Shown in pieces: positions 8,385 through 17,156 of a stretch of DNA of 64,000 nucleotides. The position numbers and the translations under genes were made by a program. The DNA lies in the NCBI GenBank assembly GCA_026388185.1, contig JAPLKG010000005.1:61001-125000 (forward strand), read 5' to 3'. The notes under the pieces were generated by a model that was not told where the DNA came from, did no database searches, and worked only from the letters and a program-made list of their open reading frames with translations. The stretch is from Candidatus Eisenbacteria bacterium (GTDB taxonomy: Bacteria; Eisenbacteria; RBG-16-71-46; JAFGJU01). The number at the start of each line of letters is the position of its first letter. Position 1 is the stretch's first letter.

Positions 8385-9655
8385 ATGACGCCGTGGCTGG
8401 TGAGGAGCTGGCCCAGTTCATCCATGCCGCGCGCCACAACGTCTTCGTATCGGCCCCGTTCGTCGGGAAGAGCAAAAGACAGTGCTCCGCCTGTGAATCG
8501 ACGTATTCCCTTGTCCTGGTAACGGAGATATGCGGTAGCCGCTGCGGCCACATCGCTGGATTCTGAGAGGGCAAGTCGCTGACAGCAGTATCCCTTAGCT
8601 GTCGTATCGGGTAGGTTCGCCTTGAGGAACGCGGCGCGCCGAACCATGCACGGGACACACTCACCGCAGTGCGTGAGCTTGTGTCGCTGGTACTTCCCGC
8701 AGCTTATGGAGTCTCCTATCAGATTCGCGAGTCTTGCTTGGTCCGAGCAATCCACGAGCAAGTCTCCCTTGGTTTTGTCACGGTACGGGAAAGACATCTT
8801 CGCTTGGATGCCGAGCCCATCCCAGAGTGACTGAATGCCCTTCATGTAGACAGGATGTGTAGTTTTCGTGCTCAGACTTCCGAGACGACCCGGCCCAAGA
8901 GGGACATTGAGGCTAATGAAACCGTTTTCTGGCACAACAAGCTCCGCAGGTCGATTCTCAGTCGACGAAATTGCCGATGCTGCGAGCGCTCCAAACGCGA
9001 AGAAAACTATCGATCGAGCTCTTGTCGATTTCTCTGAGGGTCCCGGATGGTTTACAGCAAAACTCCATTGACAATGCCGACCCGCGCCGCCCAGGGCCAC
9101 TGCGTATTTTTCTTGGGTTGCGCGGTCTCCTCTAACCACTTGCGAAACAAATAGTGGGTTCCTGCCCGCGGAAGTCAAATCGAGAGCCCCAACCAGGCTG
9201 TCGATTCCGCCCGAAAGCAAGCATACGCAATCCGCATCACTCTTCTGTGGCTTCTTCGCCTTGGGGGGCTTCACGCCTCCCTCTAGAAAGTGCAAACTCC
9301 AGAAATCACCGGTCAAGAAACGGAGAAGTGACTCCAACTCGGCGCGCCTGGCATCCCAAACAGCAGGCTGTCTGAGGCAGACACTCAGTTCGATCATTCG
9401 GGTCCATCCGTCCGCGCTGTCCTTTCGCGGAATGGCCTTATCAGCGGCGCCAACCGACGAGGCGATAGTTGCGAAGTCCCATGCCTGAGTTGACGGCGCG
9501 AGACCGGCTCGTCGGATATCTGTCGGCAAGGAAGGCGCAATGTGCCCGACACTTTCACATCCTGAAGGAGCGTACGAATACAGGGCAAAATACTCGACAT
9601 CAGGGTCGAGGGCGTCCGGAAGGAGTGAGATAGGGCAACACATGACTCTCTTCAT
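8381..9655 (-). CDS. qatC: QatC, QueC-like ATP-utilising protein
   Basis: A 424-residue protein with a PP-loop domain: LLSGGIDSLVG at about residues 146-156 is the SGGxDS ATP-pyrophosphatase motif of QueC (7-cyano-7-deazaguanine synthase). A Cys-rich zinc site (THCGECVPCMVRR) lies near 355-365, where QueC binds zinc. About 140 N-terminal residues precede the QueC core and are not part of housekeeping QueC. The start overlaps qatB by 4 nt and the end overlaps qatD by 4 nt. No queuosine biosynthesis genes are nearby, which favours the defence role over tRNA modification. QatC-type proteins may modify a nucleobase or a protein; this is not established. Confidence 0.85.
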   Translation of the reverse strand: MKRVMCCPISLLPDALDPDVEYFALYSYAPSGCESVGHIAPSLPTDIRRAGLAPSTQAWDFATIASSVGAADKAIPRKDSADGWTRMIELSVCLRQPAVWDARRAELESLLRFLTGDFWSLHFLEGGVKPPKAKKPQKSDADCVCLLSGGIDSLVGALDLTSAGRNPLFVSQVVRGDRATQEKYAVALGGAGRHCQWSFAVNHPGPSEKSTRARSIVFFAFGALAASAISSTENRPAELVVPENGFISLNVPLGPGRLGSLSTKTTHPVYMKGIQSLWDGLGIQAKMSFPYRDKTKGDLLVDCSDQARLANLIGDSISCGKYQRHKLTHCGECVPCMVRRAAFLKANLPDTTAKGYCCQRLALSESSDVAAAATAYLRYQDKGIRRFTGGALSFALPDERGRYEDVVARGMDELGQLLTSHGVI

Positions 9656-10515
9656 AGTGAACCCTCATAGACCAAGAAGGTGTTCTGCGCAGCACTTTGC
9701 AGTATAGACTGAAGCTCGTCCGATCCGGCGTTTGGAGTTTTCTCCCGGAGGACTTCGATCTGCGCACAAAGCTCTGCCTTGAGGTACTCTTGCATTTCAT
9801 TCATCCGTGTCACTAGGTCGCGAGGACTGAGCGCCGAGTCCTCGAATACCTGCCCGATGTCCAGACACAGACGATTGAATGCTTCGTAGCCAAGAAAAGA
9901 TTCGATGAGCGCCCAGATCTTGTCATCCCCCAAATGAAGAAGATCGACGTTGGGATTATCTGTCAGCAAGTCTCCCATCGCTTGTGCCATGGATTCACGG
10001 CAGGCGGCCTCGTCCAGACTGCCGCCGCCCGGCGCTGCCCGACGTATGATTTCGTCGGCCACCTCCTGCGCGCTTGCATTTCTTCCAGTAAGGGATGTGA
10101 CCCATTCGTTAATCGCTGGATCGGTCCCTTCGCGAGCCGATTGGAGGAGGCCAAACAGGCTTGCCCCTGTTCTGGTGGAAGTGCGCAGGCGGTTCGCCGC
10201 GTTCCGTGTGCCGCCCATGCCCGTACGGGAGTAATGTCCGACTGCTTCTCGGAATGAGTCTTGCTTTCCTGAGCGCGCGAAATCGCTCAGGGCGCGGCGG
10301 GCGTTGTAGAAGCGTCGTGGTGGCGCAAGTTCCGCCGGCTCGGGGGCCGGTTGCGGAGGTCGCTCTGGCTGATTGTTCCCTGAATCGCTATCGCCGTCTT
10401 CCTGGCCGTTCGGCTTCATTACGTCGCTGGGCTGTGGCGGCGCGATCTCGTTCAGCCACGGGGGATCAAATGGGACCCCGCCTCCCGGACCATTGCTCGA
10501 GCCTGAAGTGCCCAT
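9652..10515 (-). CDS. qatB: QatB, uncharacterised component of a Qat anti-phage system
   Basis: A 287-residue protein. The first about 70 residues are Gly/Pro/Asn/Glu-rich and probably disordered (GTSGSSNGPGGGVPFDPPW; QPERPPQPAPEPAELAPPRR). The rest is a helical domain with RALSDFARSG and YSRTGMGGTRNAANRLR, typical of QatB. Assignment rests on this pattern and on its position between the KAP NTPase and the QueC-like gene. It begins 1 nt after the qatA stop, with RBS GGGAG inside the end of qatA, and overlaps qatC by 4 nt. Its biochemical role is unknown. Confidence 0.8.
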   Translation of the reverse strand: MGTSGSSNGPGGGVPFDPPWLNEIAPPQPSDVMKPNGQEDGDSDSGNNQPERPPQPAPEPAELAPPRRFYNARRALSDFARSGKQDSFREAVGHYSRTGMGGTRNAANRLRTSTRTGASLFGLLQSAREGTDPAINEWVTSLTGRNASAQEVADEIIRRAAPGGGSLDEAACRESMAQAMGDLLTDNPNVDLLHLGDDKIWALIESFLGYEAFNRLCLDIGQVFEDSALSPRDLVTRMNEMQEYLKAELCAQIEVLREKTPNAGSDELQSILQSAAQNTFLVYEGSL

Positions 10516-10516
10516 A

Positions 10517-12385
10517 CTATCTCCCTTTGCCCAACCCGCTGATTGCGTTCTTCACAGGTTGCGGTGACTGGTCATCCGCGGCCCAACGCTTCAGCAGTTC
10601 CTTTGCCCACGGCTCACTCCGAATCATGGGAATGAACGGAGCCAGTCGTTTGGATGGATGGATATCGTTAAGGAGGTTCACAAATGAAGATCCTAGCTCT
10701 GGGAACGCTCTCGGGACGTGCAGGGCCTGGACCAAGATAGTCAAGTCCCACTGTCTTGATCTGGCACGACGGCGCATGCGATTCAGGATTCGTTCGCCTT
10801 CGGCCTCACCCAGAGACCTCAGCCGCTCCACGAGAGGTGGCAGAAAATTGTTCGCTTCCAAGATCGCATCCAGCAGTGCCCGTCCTTCCGCCGAGAGCTC
10901 ATCAAAACTGGCCAGGGATAAGGCCCTATCACGGCTCAGATAGAGAAGTGGGCGCAGATCAGTGTCAGCCAGTCTAGGATTCAGCTTGAGCCACTCCCGA
11001 ACGAAGGGATCATCCCAGCTTGGGTCTGGCACGTCGAACGATTCGCCCTTTGCCAAAATAGGCTCAATATAGGCTAAGCACGCTGCCTTTCCATCCTCAC
11101 GATCGGCAACCTGTTTGACTAGGTATTCGAACGCTGCCGGGGGCGCACAGCGTTCGAACAATTGCAGCTTCACAAGCTGGTCGAATGCAATGGTCATCCC
11201 TTGCGCCCTTGCGACCGTATCCCGAATCATCAAGCTATTGAGGAACCGCTTGATGAGGCGCGGATTCCCGGCAATGCGGTCAGCAGACACCATCAAGCTG
11301 GCGAGCTGGTCGGCCAGATCAATCTCCATGCTGACCTTCGTGGCATCCGTCCCGAAGGCTTCTTCTATTCTCTTGCGCGTAAGGCCACCCGCCCATGACC
11401 GACGGACTGCATCAAGAATGACGGTCTCTGCACGAATGCGTGCCTCCCTAGTAATATCGCCCCGTTTCTCTGCCAGTTCGGCGAGGAGCAGTATGAGGTA
11501 CCCTTTGACTTCGGTGGCGCCCAGCCTAGGGACTCTCAAGGGAACTTGGATTAGCTTGTCAAAGTAGCTGGTAACCAGGTCGTCGGACAGGTCAACGTTG
11601 CCAAAGTGCGTGCGCACAGCGCCACGAATCATCTGTTCGTCCGCGGCAATGATGAAGGCGGTATGCGGAAGGAAAAGAAGCAAACGCATTGCCTCGAGCG
11701 TCGAGATGGCGGTGTCTGGCAAGCACCGGTCGACGTCATCGACCAGCACAACGAGGGTGACATCCAAGCTGAGCAGCAGCTCCTCGAACGTGGCTCGCAG
11801 CTCTGCGATTTCCTGCGGCAGAGACTTGGATTCCTTCTCCTTCAACAGACCGGCAAGCTCCGGCTGGAGGGTGGCGTAGGCATCCGTGACTTTCTTCAGA
11901 TCCTCCGCGCTTGGTGTACCTCCTGCCTTGCAGAGCCCGCCGACGGCCCCGATAACCGCACCGATCGGGCCGCCCACGGTGCCGCCTAGTAGCGCACCTG
12001 AAACGGTTGGTGCCAGTAGCTTTCCAACGCGAAGCCAATTCACCCGCTTGGCGAATTCCAGAGCTTTGTCAACATGAGTCTGGCGCCGCTCGGATTCGGC
12101 GACAAGTCCGTCCGCAACAGATTGGAGCAACGCCATACGAGCATCGTCGTACCCCTGATAGAGCCAAGCGTTGAATTCGAGGAATACGTACTTTTTCCCA
12201 TCGGCATCGGATTTCCTCAGCGAAGCCCCGATCATCTTCACTAACGACGACTTCCCTGAACCCCAGTTGCCTGAAACGCCTATGGACAATGGTTCTCCTC
12301 CAGATTCGCGCACCAGCTGTGCCGCCGTATCTGCTACAACCGTGAAGTTGAGAAGATCCTTTGTCGTTTCAACATCATGCCACAT
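10517..12385 (-). CDS. qatA: QatA, KAP-family P-loop NTPase
   Basis: A 622-residue KAP-type NTPase. Walker A GNWGSGKS is at 39-46 and Walker B LVVLVDDVDRCLP near 205. Between them a Gly/Ala-rich hydrophobic stretch (about 115-140: APTVSGALLGGTVGGPIG) fits the membrane-associated insertion characteristic of KAP ATPases. The C-terminal half is helical. It is the first gene of the qatABCD order and all four genes abut or overlap, so the operon looks complete. KAP NTPases in defence systems are thought to sense or energise the response. No frameshift or missing key residue is seen. Start ATG 12385 has only a weak AGGGAT upstream. Confidence 0.87.
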   Translation of the reverse strand: MWHDVETTKDLLNFTVVADTAAQLVRESGGEPLSIGVSGNWGSGKSSLVKMIGASLRKSDADGKKYVFLEFNAWLYQGYDDARMALLQSVADGLVAESERRQTHVDKALEFAKRVNWLRVGKLLAPTVSGALLGGTVGGPIGAVIGAVGGLCKAGGTPSAEDLKKVTDAYATLQPELAGLLKEKESKSLPQEIAELRATFEELLLSLDVTLVVLVDDVDRCLPDTAISTLEAMRLLLFLPHTAFIIAADEQMIRGAVRTHFGNVDLSDDLVTSYFDKLIQVPLRVPRLGATEVKGYLILLLAELAEKRGDITREARIRAETVILDAVRRSWAGGLTRKRIEEAFGTDATKVSMEIDLADQLASLMVSADRIAGNPRLIKRFLNSLMIRDTVARAQGMTIAFDQLVKLQLFERCAPPAAFEYLVKQVADREDGKAACLAYIEPILAKGESFDVPDPSWDDPFVREWLKLNPRLADTDLRPLLYLSRDRALSLASFDELSAEGRALLDAILEANNFLPPLVERLRSLGEAEGERILNRMRRRARSRQWDLTILVQALHVPRAFPELGSSFVNLLNDIHPSKRLAPFIPMIRSEPWAKELLKRWAADDQSPQPVKNAISGLGKGR

Positions 12386-12653
12386 TGTAAATCCCTGCCT
12401 TCTATCTCCAGGCGCGATGGTTTCTTAGCCTGGTTCTACATCCGAGATTCCTGTGTTCTTGAAACTCAGCTTCCTGGACCACTGCTGTCGCTTTCTGCCT
12501 GAACGGCAATCCCCCTGCCTCAGCAGTCCTGCATATTGCACATGACCATCATAATGAATACATCGTTCCAACCACGGCTTGTACCATTTCCAAATGAGTG
12601 CCCGTAGAGCATCTTCCTTACGCTGCCCTCACCGAGACCTTCTAGCTAGGCGG

Positions 12654-12920
12654 TCAGGCACGCCATCGCTTGAGAGTGGGGAGTGTCTTGGTCATCAGGG
12701 TTCTTGCTTGCTCTTCCGGCATGATGTTCATCTGCACCATGACTGCGACGCACTTGTCGATCATGGCTTGCATGGCGATTTCGGGTTCTGTGAACCGTCC
12801 GTTTTGAAAGCAGTACGTACAGTAGTCCTTAGACTTGCTTCCGTCTGCCTCGGTGCCGAAGAGGTCTGGGCTTTCCATCGGCATCGCACAACTCTGACAG
12901 AATGGTCCTTTGGGTTGCAT
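12654..12920 (-). CDS. Small putative zinc-ribbon protein
   Basis: An 88-residue protein. The N-terminus has CQSCAMPM and, after about 20 residues, CTYCFQNGRF. Together they form a zinc ribbon of the putative zinc-ribbon family seen in many small stress or regulatory proteins, sometimes next to GyrI-like or DUF1801 domains. The C-terminal half is helical (TEPEIAMQAMIDKCV). Start ATG 12920 is chosen because AAAGGAG lies 9 nt upstream; an ATG at 12950 has no RBS. It is separated from qatA by about 270 bp and may be its own unit. Confidence 0.7.
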   Translation of the reverse strand: MQPKGPFCQSCAMPMESPDLFGTEADGSKSKDYCTYCFQNGRFTEPEIAMQAMIDKCVAVMVQMNIMPEEQARTLMTKTLPTLKRWRA

Positions 12921-13052
12921 TGTTGTAATCTCCTTTCCGCGAACGAACACAAGAATCAGCCCCCAGTGTAACGAGTCGGCTGGATTGCCTTGTTGGGGAA
13001 TGGGTTAGGTCGTTCTCTCTACTGTCTGTCTAGGACTTACACATATGTTTCC

Positions 13053-14120
13053 CTAGTAGCCTTTATCTCTAGCCCATCCAGACTCCCCCTCACATGCAAC
13101 GCAGCCAACATAGTAACTGTCCTCCAGGTCGCCGGTAGAGAGGCTACGGCACCAAGCGCATCGGCCAACTTCTTCAGAATCATACTTAGCAAAACACCGT
13201 GAACAAATCCAGGTGTCATTGACTTGGACCACCATCTCGCATCCGCCGCACTCCCCGCAATGAGCCACGATTGATCGTTCAGGATCGTGTTTGTCGCACA
13301 CGAAATCCTTGGTGAGAAACGCCTGGACGTCGTTCTCGTCAAATTTGTGGCCGCATTTGTTACACTCATGCCAAGGCTCCGCGATTAGTTTGTTTTGCTC
13401 GCCACATTCAGGGCATTCAACCATCAAACCAGTCTCTTCGGCGTCGCAGACCAAACACTTATAATCTAATATGGGCGCACCGCCTGCCTCTTCTTCGAAT
13501 GATTCAAAACGGCAAGAAGGGCAAATACCAAACAGTATTCCACGACTCTTGCGTCTCTTGATGCCTTCTGCAAGTGCCCGAAACTTTGCCTCGAGGTATT
13601 TTCGACGCTCGTGCATCGCCTTGTCGATTTCGACGATTCTCTTCTCGTAACTTTGAAATTGTTCGTTCCATCTTTTGAATATTCGGCTCACGTGGTACCA
13701 GGCCAAGTACTGCTCTCCCACGATCTTTTCGAGCTCGCTCTTGTTACCTGTAATTCCCGGGTGATAAAAATGGACCATCCGGTTTCGGTGGTCAGAGAGG
13801 CGCAAGAAGCACTCGTACTCCGCTTGGCTCAAGCCATCTTGGACAATTGATTCAAGCCGGGCTTTGGCATCCTTGATGCTGACGGACTGAAAATCTCCCG
13901 AGCGAAAGCTCTTAAGACTTGCTGTTTCAGGTCGGGTAATGATCAAAGTCCAATGTTCCCAAAGCAGGCGGGCCTTCATTATCAGCTCAACGGCTGCATG
14001 GAAATGGATTACAGAATACTTGGGTTCCTTATCGAATTCTTCCAATGATTTCTGAAAAAAATCAAAAGCGTTCTCCACCATAAGATTGAAGTCGTCTCTT
14101 ACCGGTCTAGGTTTCTCCAA
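13053..14120 (-). CDS. HEPN-like protein with multiple C-terminal zinc ribbons
   Basis: A 355-residue protein of no family I can name. Residues about 10-130 are helical and HEPN-like (FHAAVELIMKARLLWEH; then RNRMVHFYH, giving the R-x4-H signature at R112/H117 used by HEPN RNases). Residues about 150-185 form a charged helix. From about 195 on there are four or five CxxC pairs: CPSC and CLVC, CPECGEQNK and CNKCGHKF, CGECGGC and CSRCFAKY, CAWC and CVACEG. HEPN proteins are often RNases in defence and toxin systems, and the zinc ribbons suggest nucleic-acid or protein binding. It sits next to the Qat operon. The first codon appears to be TTG at 14120; an ATG at residue 14 is an alternative. Confidence 0.6.
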   Translation of the reverse strand: MEKPRPVRDDFNLMVENAFDFFQKSLEEFDKEPKYSVIHFHAAVELIMKARLLWEHWTLIITRPETASLKSFRSGDFQSVSIKDAKARLESIVQDGLSQAEYECFLRLSDHRNRMVHFYHPGITGNKSELEKIVGEQYLAWYHVSRIFKRWNEQFQSYEKRIVEIDKAMHERRKYLEAKFRALAEGIKRRKSRGILFGICPSCRFESFEEEAGGAPILDYKCLVCDAEETGLMVECPECGEQNKLIAEPWHECNKCGHKFDENDVQAFLTKDFVCDKHDPERSIVAHCGECGGCEMVVQVNDTWICSRCFAKYDSEEVGRCAWCRSLSTGDLEDSYYVGCVACEGESGWARDKGY

Positions 14121-14420
14121 GCTGACCCCGCTATGAATGGCCTACATTTCGACATTGATCTTCAATACATCGATCCTAATCATCCCATTCCCGTTTTGTT
14201 TATCCTGTGCGCAACGTCGCGGGTGAGTGGTGGGGTTTTCCTTCCGCCCCAGCCGCTGGTTACAACCCTCACTAGAACTTCACCACGAATCGAATCCGCA
14301 AACCGTGGCTAACGAGATACCAAAACCTCTAGAGATACCAGTGAGTCAACGGAGCCCAGGGACCGCGTCTCTCGAACCACGCTGGGTCCTGATGTTCTCC
14401 GTGCCCTCTGTGGTGGCTAA
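14121..14420. other. Intergenic boundary between defence island and carbamoyltransferase operon
   Basis: Three hundred bases without a credible gene. The right part changes in look and resembles spacer DNA of other lineages. No clear terminator, direct repeat, tRNA or attachment site was found by eye. Confidence 0.4.
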
Positions 14421-15800
14421 TTACCCCCGAGCCGCCTTCAGTCTCGCATCGATATCGCCAACCATTTGCTGTTGTTTGATCCACCATTCCTGGCCGAGCT
14501 GTGCGTCGAGTTCTTCAACCGTCTTGCCTTGTTGCTCAACCCAGGTATAGTATTTCAAGTTGTGCCACTGGCGGCGCATCTCGGTCGTGCCTTCGTGAAT
14601 CCAGTCAATCGTTTTGTCGCGGAAAATCTGCACGCGCGCGGTCGCTTCGGCCTCGTCCATCTTGCCGAATCTCTTGGTCATTTCACCCATCACCGAGTGA
14701 TAGCGATCGATCGCGTCTGTACAAATCGTGGCAATGGTGTCGTTCTTGCCGAATCCGTAGAACTTGGCTGTCTTGATAGCGCCGAGGATGTTGCACACGC
14801 CGCTGATGCCGAAAATCGTCGCCATTTCTTCAACTGATGCGCGCGGCACGCCAAAGCGTTTGACGAGCGTGTTCCGCCCGGCTTCTTCGGTGAGCAACTG
14901 CAAGCCCTTCTTGCATTCGATATCGTCGAGGCACATGATCGCGTCCATGTTCATCACGTTGTGAACCCACGTCACGTGCTTGTCGCCGATGCCTTGAATG
15001 TCGTGCGAGCCGTAGCCGTTGTTGTAAAGCGTGGGGCATTGAATCGGTTCAAGCCCGACGATTTTGTGATCGTGCCACACCTGCTTCAAGCGATCGCCTG
15101 CCGCGATCGTGCCCGAACTCCCCATCGCAGAACAGTATGCGGAAATTTCTCCGTTGCCGATGCCTTGTTGCTTGAGAACGTCCGCGAGTTCGACAATCGT
15201 GTTGCCTGTGACGTGATAGTGGAAGCGATAGTTGCCCATGACCTCGAATTGATTGAGGATGCGCACCTTGGGGTCCTGGCGGAGGCGATGCGTTTCGTCG
15301 TAAATCTCCTTGACGTTCGATTCCGAGCCGGGCGTCTTGATGATGCGGGCTCCATACGATTCGATCTGCCTGAACCGCTCCTGGCTCATGCCCTCCGGCA
15401 AAACGACGATGCTGTCAAAGCCCATACGGCAACCGACGTACGCGCCGCCGATGCCGTAATTGCCGGTCGAGGGCCACACAAGTGTGTGCGTGCTGGGATC
15501 CACTTCGCCGAACATCTGCTTTTCGATCAGCACGGAGTACGCCGCGCCGACTTTGTGCGAACCGCTTGGAAAATCCTTGCCGTAAAGTACGACGATGTTC
15601 GCGTCGACGCCGGTCAACTCTTTTGGAATCACGTGATAGTAAATGTTGTTGTTGCCGTCGCGCCACGTGATGTTGAACAGGTTGATCGGATCGAGCGGGT
15701 CTTTGGTTCTTGCTTCAATCGCGCGCTTGCGAATTTCCGGCACAATCTTGTTGGGGTGGAGCATTTCTTCGAACAAGGGGCCGAGAATTAGTTTAGACAT
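14421..15800 (-). CDS. PLP-dependent fold-type II enzyme (TrpB/cysteine-synthase-like lyase)
   Basis: A 459-residue enzyme of the tryptophan-synthase-beta superfamily. GSHKVGAAYSVL near residue 80 carries the expected Schiff-base Lys. PSTGNYGIGGAYVGCRMG matches the SxGN(H/Y)G substrate loop, and MGSSGTIAAGDRLKQVW is the phosphate-binding Gly-rich loop. It is the last gene of a leftward operon with two carbamoyltransferases and a carbamate kinase. In the E. coli ygeW-ygeX-yqeA operon the equivalent position holds diaminopropionate ammonia-lyase, another fold-type II enzyme, so a role as amino-acid ammonia-lyase is a reasonable inference, though the protein does not look like YgeX itself. RBS GGAG precedes ATG 15800, and 16 bp separate it from the thrC-like gene. 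Confidence 0.75.
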   Translation of the reverse strand: MSKLILGPLFEEMLHPNKIVPEIRKRAIEARTKDPLDPINLFNITWRDGNNNIYYHVIPKELTGVDANIVVLYGKDFPSGSHKVGAAYSVLIEKQMFGEVDPSTHTLVWPSTGNYGIGGAYVGCRMGFDSIVVLPEGMSQERFRQIESYGARIIKTPGSESNVKEIYDETHRLRQDPKVRILNQFEVMGNYRFHYHVTGNTIVELADVLKQQGIGNGEISAYCSAMGSSGTIAAGDRLKQVWHDHKIVGLEPIQCPTLYNNGYGSHDIQGIGDKHVTWVHNVMNMDAIMCLDDIECKKGLQLLTEEAGRNTLVKRFGVPRASVEEMATIFGISGVCNILGAIKTAKFYGFGKNDTIATICTDAIDRYHSVMGEMTKRFGKMDEAEATARVQIFRDKTIDWIHEGTTEMRRQWHNLKYYTWVEQQGKTVEELDAQLGQEWWIKQQQMVGDIDARLKAARG

Positions 15801-15816
15801 TTGAGACTCCTTGATT

Positions 15817-17088
15817 CTACTTGAGGTTTAGTTGGTTGACTGCCTCCAGCGTGGGCTCGATGACTGTGCCCGCACCTGCAACTTTCATTGCGCTGGCGAT
15901 ATCTTTCAACCCGTTGCCGGTCAACATACAGACAACTGTTTCATCCGATTTCACGAGACCCTGCTTGACTGCTTTCTTCAATCCCGCATACGCGGTCGAG
16001 GCGGCGGGTTCGGAAAAGATTGCTTCGCCGCGCGCAAGCTCAGGAATCGCGGCGAGAATTTCATCGTCGGTCACGGTGAGGTACGCACCGCCGGTTTCGC
16101 GCACCGCACGCACCGCGCGTACGCCGTCGCGCGGCAAGTCCGCACTGATCGAATCGGCAACGGTTTGCGCGTTGACAGCGGTAATTTTCTCCGTTCCAGC
16201 TTTCCACGCGTTGTAGCAGGCCGCCGATCCTTGGGCTTGAATGCCGATGAGCTTGGGCATCTTCTCAATCCAACCGAGCGCAACCAGATCGCGGAGTCCC
16301 TTCCACAATCCGCTGATGATGTTTCCGTCGCCCACCGAAACGAAAATGCTGTCGGGGGCTTTCCAATCTCCACCCCGCTCCTCCCGCGTCTCAACAGGGG
16401 AGGGAGTCAGCTGCTCGCAAATCTCAAACGACGCGGTTTTCTTGCCTTCTACCGTGTACGGATTATACGCGGTGTTGCGGCAATACCACCCAAACGATTT
16501 GGATACTTGTAGGCACAAATCGAATGCTTGATCGTACGTGCCTTTGACGAGGAGGACACGCGCACCGAAAATCAACAGTTGCACGATCTTTGCCTGCGGC
16601 GCGGTCTGCGGAACGAAAATCATCGCCGGCATTTTCGCGGCGGCGGCGAGACCGGCGAGCGCCGCGCCTGCGTTGCCCGTGCTTGCCGTCGTGATGACTG
16701 CGACGCCGAGTTCGCGCGCTTTGGCGACGACGACGGCGCTGGCGCGATCTTTGAACGATGCGGTCGGATTGCGGCCATCGTCTTTGAAATACAAATTACT
16801 CAAGCCAAGTTGTGCACCGAGCGTGGTCGAGCGATAGAGGGGCGTCCAACCAACGTGAAGCGGCGGCGCAGATTTGCGCGCATCATCGAGCGGCAGAAGC
16901 GGTGCGTACCGCCAAATCGAAAAATCACGTGACTTGGAAATTTCTCGCGGGTTTGTCTCTTTCGCGATTTTCACGTAATCGGGAATCGTGTCGAGGACGC
17001 CATCGTCGCCGTGCTTGGGGCAGACGTAGCGGACGGCGTTGCTGTCGTACTCTGCGCCGCAAAGCGTGCATTTGAAATGATAGTCCAT
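15817..17088 (-). CDS. thrC: Threonine synthase or threonine-synthase-like PLP lyase
   Basis: A 423-residue protein. An N-terminal zinc ribbon (CTLCGAEYDSNAVRYVCPKHG) precedes a fold-type II PLP domain with NPTASFKDRA near residue 87 (Schiff-base Lys) and TASTGNAGAALAGLAAAAKM. This is the layout of long threonine synthases, which convert O-phosphohomoserine to threonine. The gene is not next to homoserine genes. It sits between carbamate kinase and a second PLP enzyme in a carbamoyltransferase operon, so a specialised beta-elimination role (for example on diaminopropionate) must be considered. ATG 17088 has TGGAG 6 nt upstream and is preferred over ATG 17103. Confidence 0.75.
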   Translation of the reverse strand: MDYHFKCTLCGAEYDSNAVRYVCPKHGDDGVLDTIPDYVKIAKETNPREISKSRDFSIWRYAPLLPLDDARKSAPPLHVGWTPLYRSTTLGAQLGLSNLYFKDDGRNPTASFKDRASAVVVAKARELGVAVITTASTGNAGAALAGLAAAAKMPAMIFVPQTAPQAKIVQLLIFGARVLLVKGTYDQAFDLCLQVSKSFGWYCRNTAYNPYTVEGKKTASFEICEQLTPSPVETREERGGDWKAPDSIFVSVGDGNIISGLWKGLRDLVALGWIEKMPKLIGIQAQGSAACYNAWKAGTEKITAVNAQTVADSISADLPRDGVRAVRAVRETGGAYLTVTDDEILAAIPELARGEAIFSEPAASTAYAGLKKAVKQGLVKSDETVVCMLTGNGLKDIASAMKVAGAGTVIEPTLEAVNQLNLK

Positions 17089-17156
17089 CGGGACTCCAGT
17101 CAAGGGTTCAGGTACGGGGTTTCAGGCCGGAGCGTACTATCTACGTGTTCACCTAC

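Noticed and set aside
8381-9655. Housekeeping QueC (queuosine synthesis)
   Set aside because: No queD/queE/queF neighbours, an extra 140-residue N-terminus and the Qat operon context argue against it.
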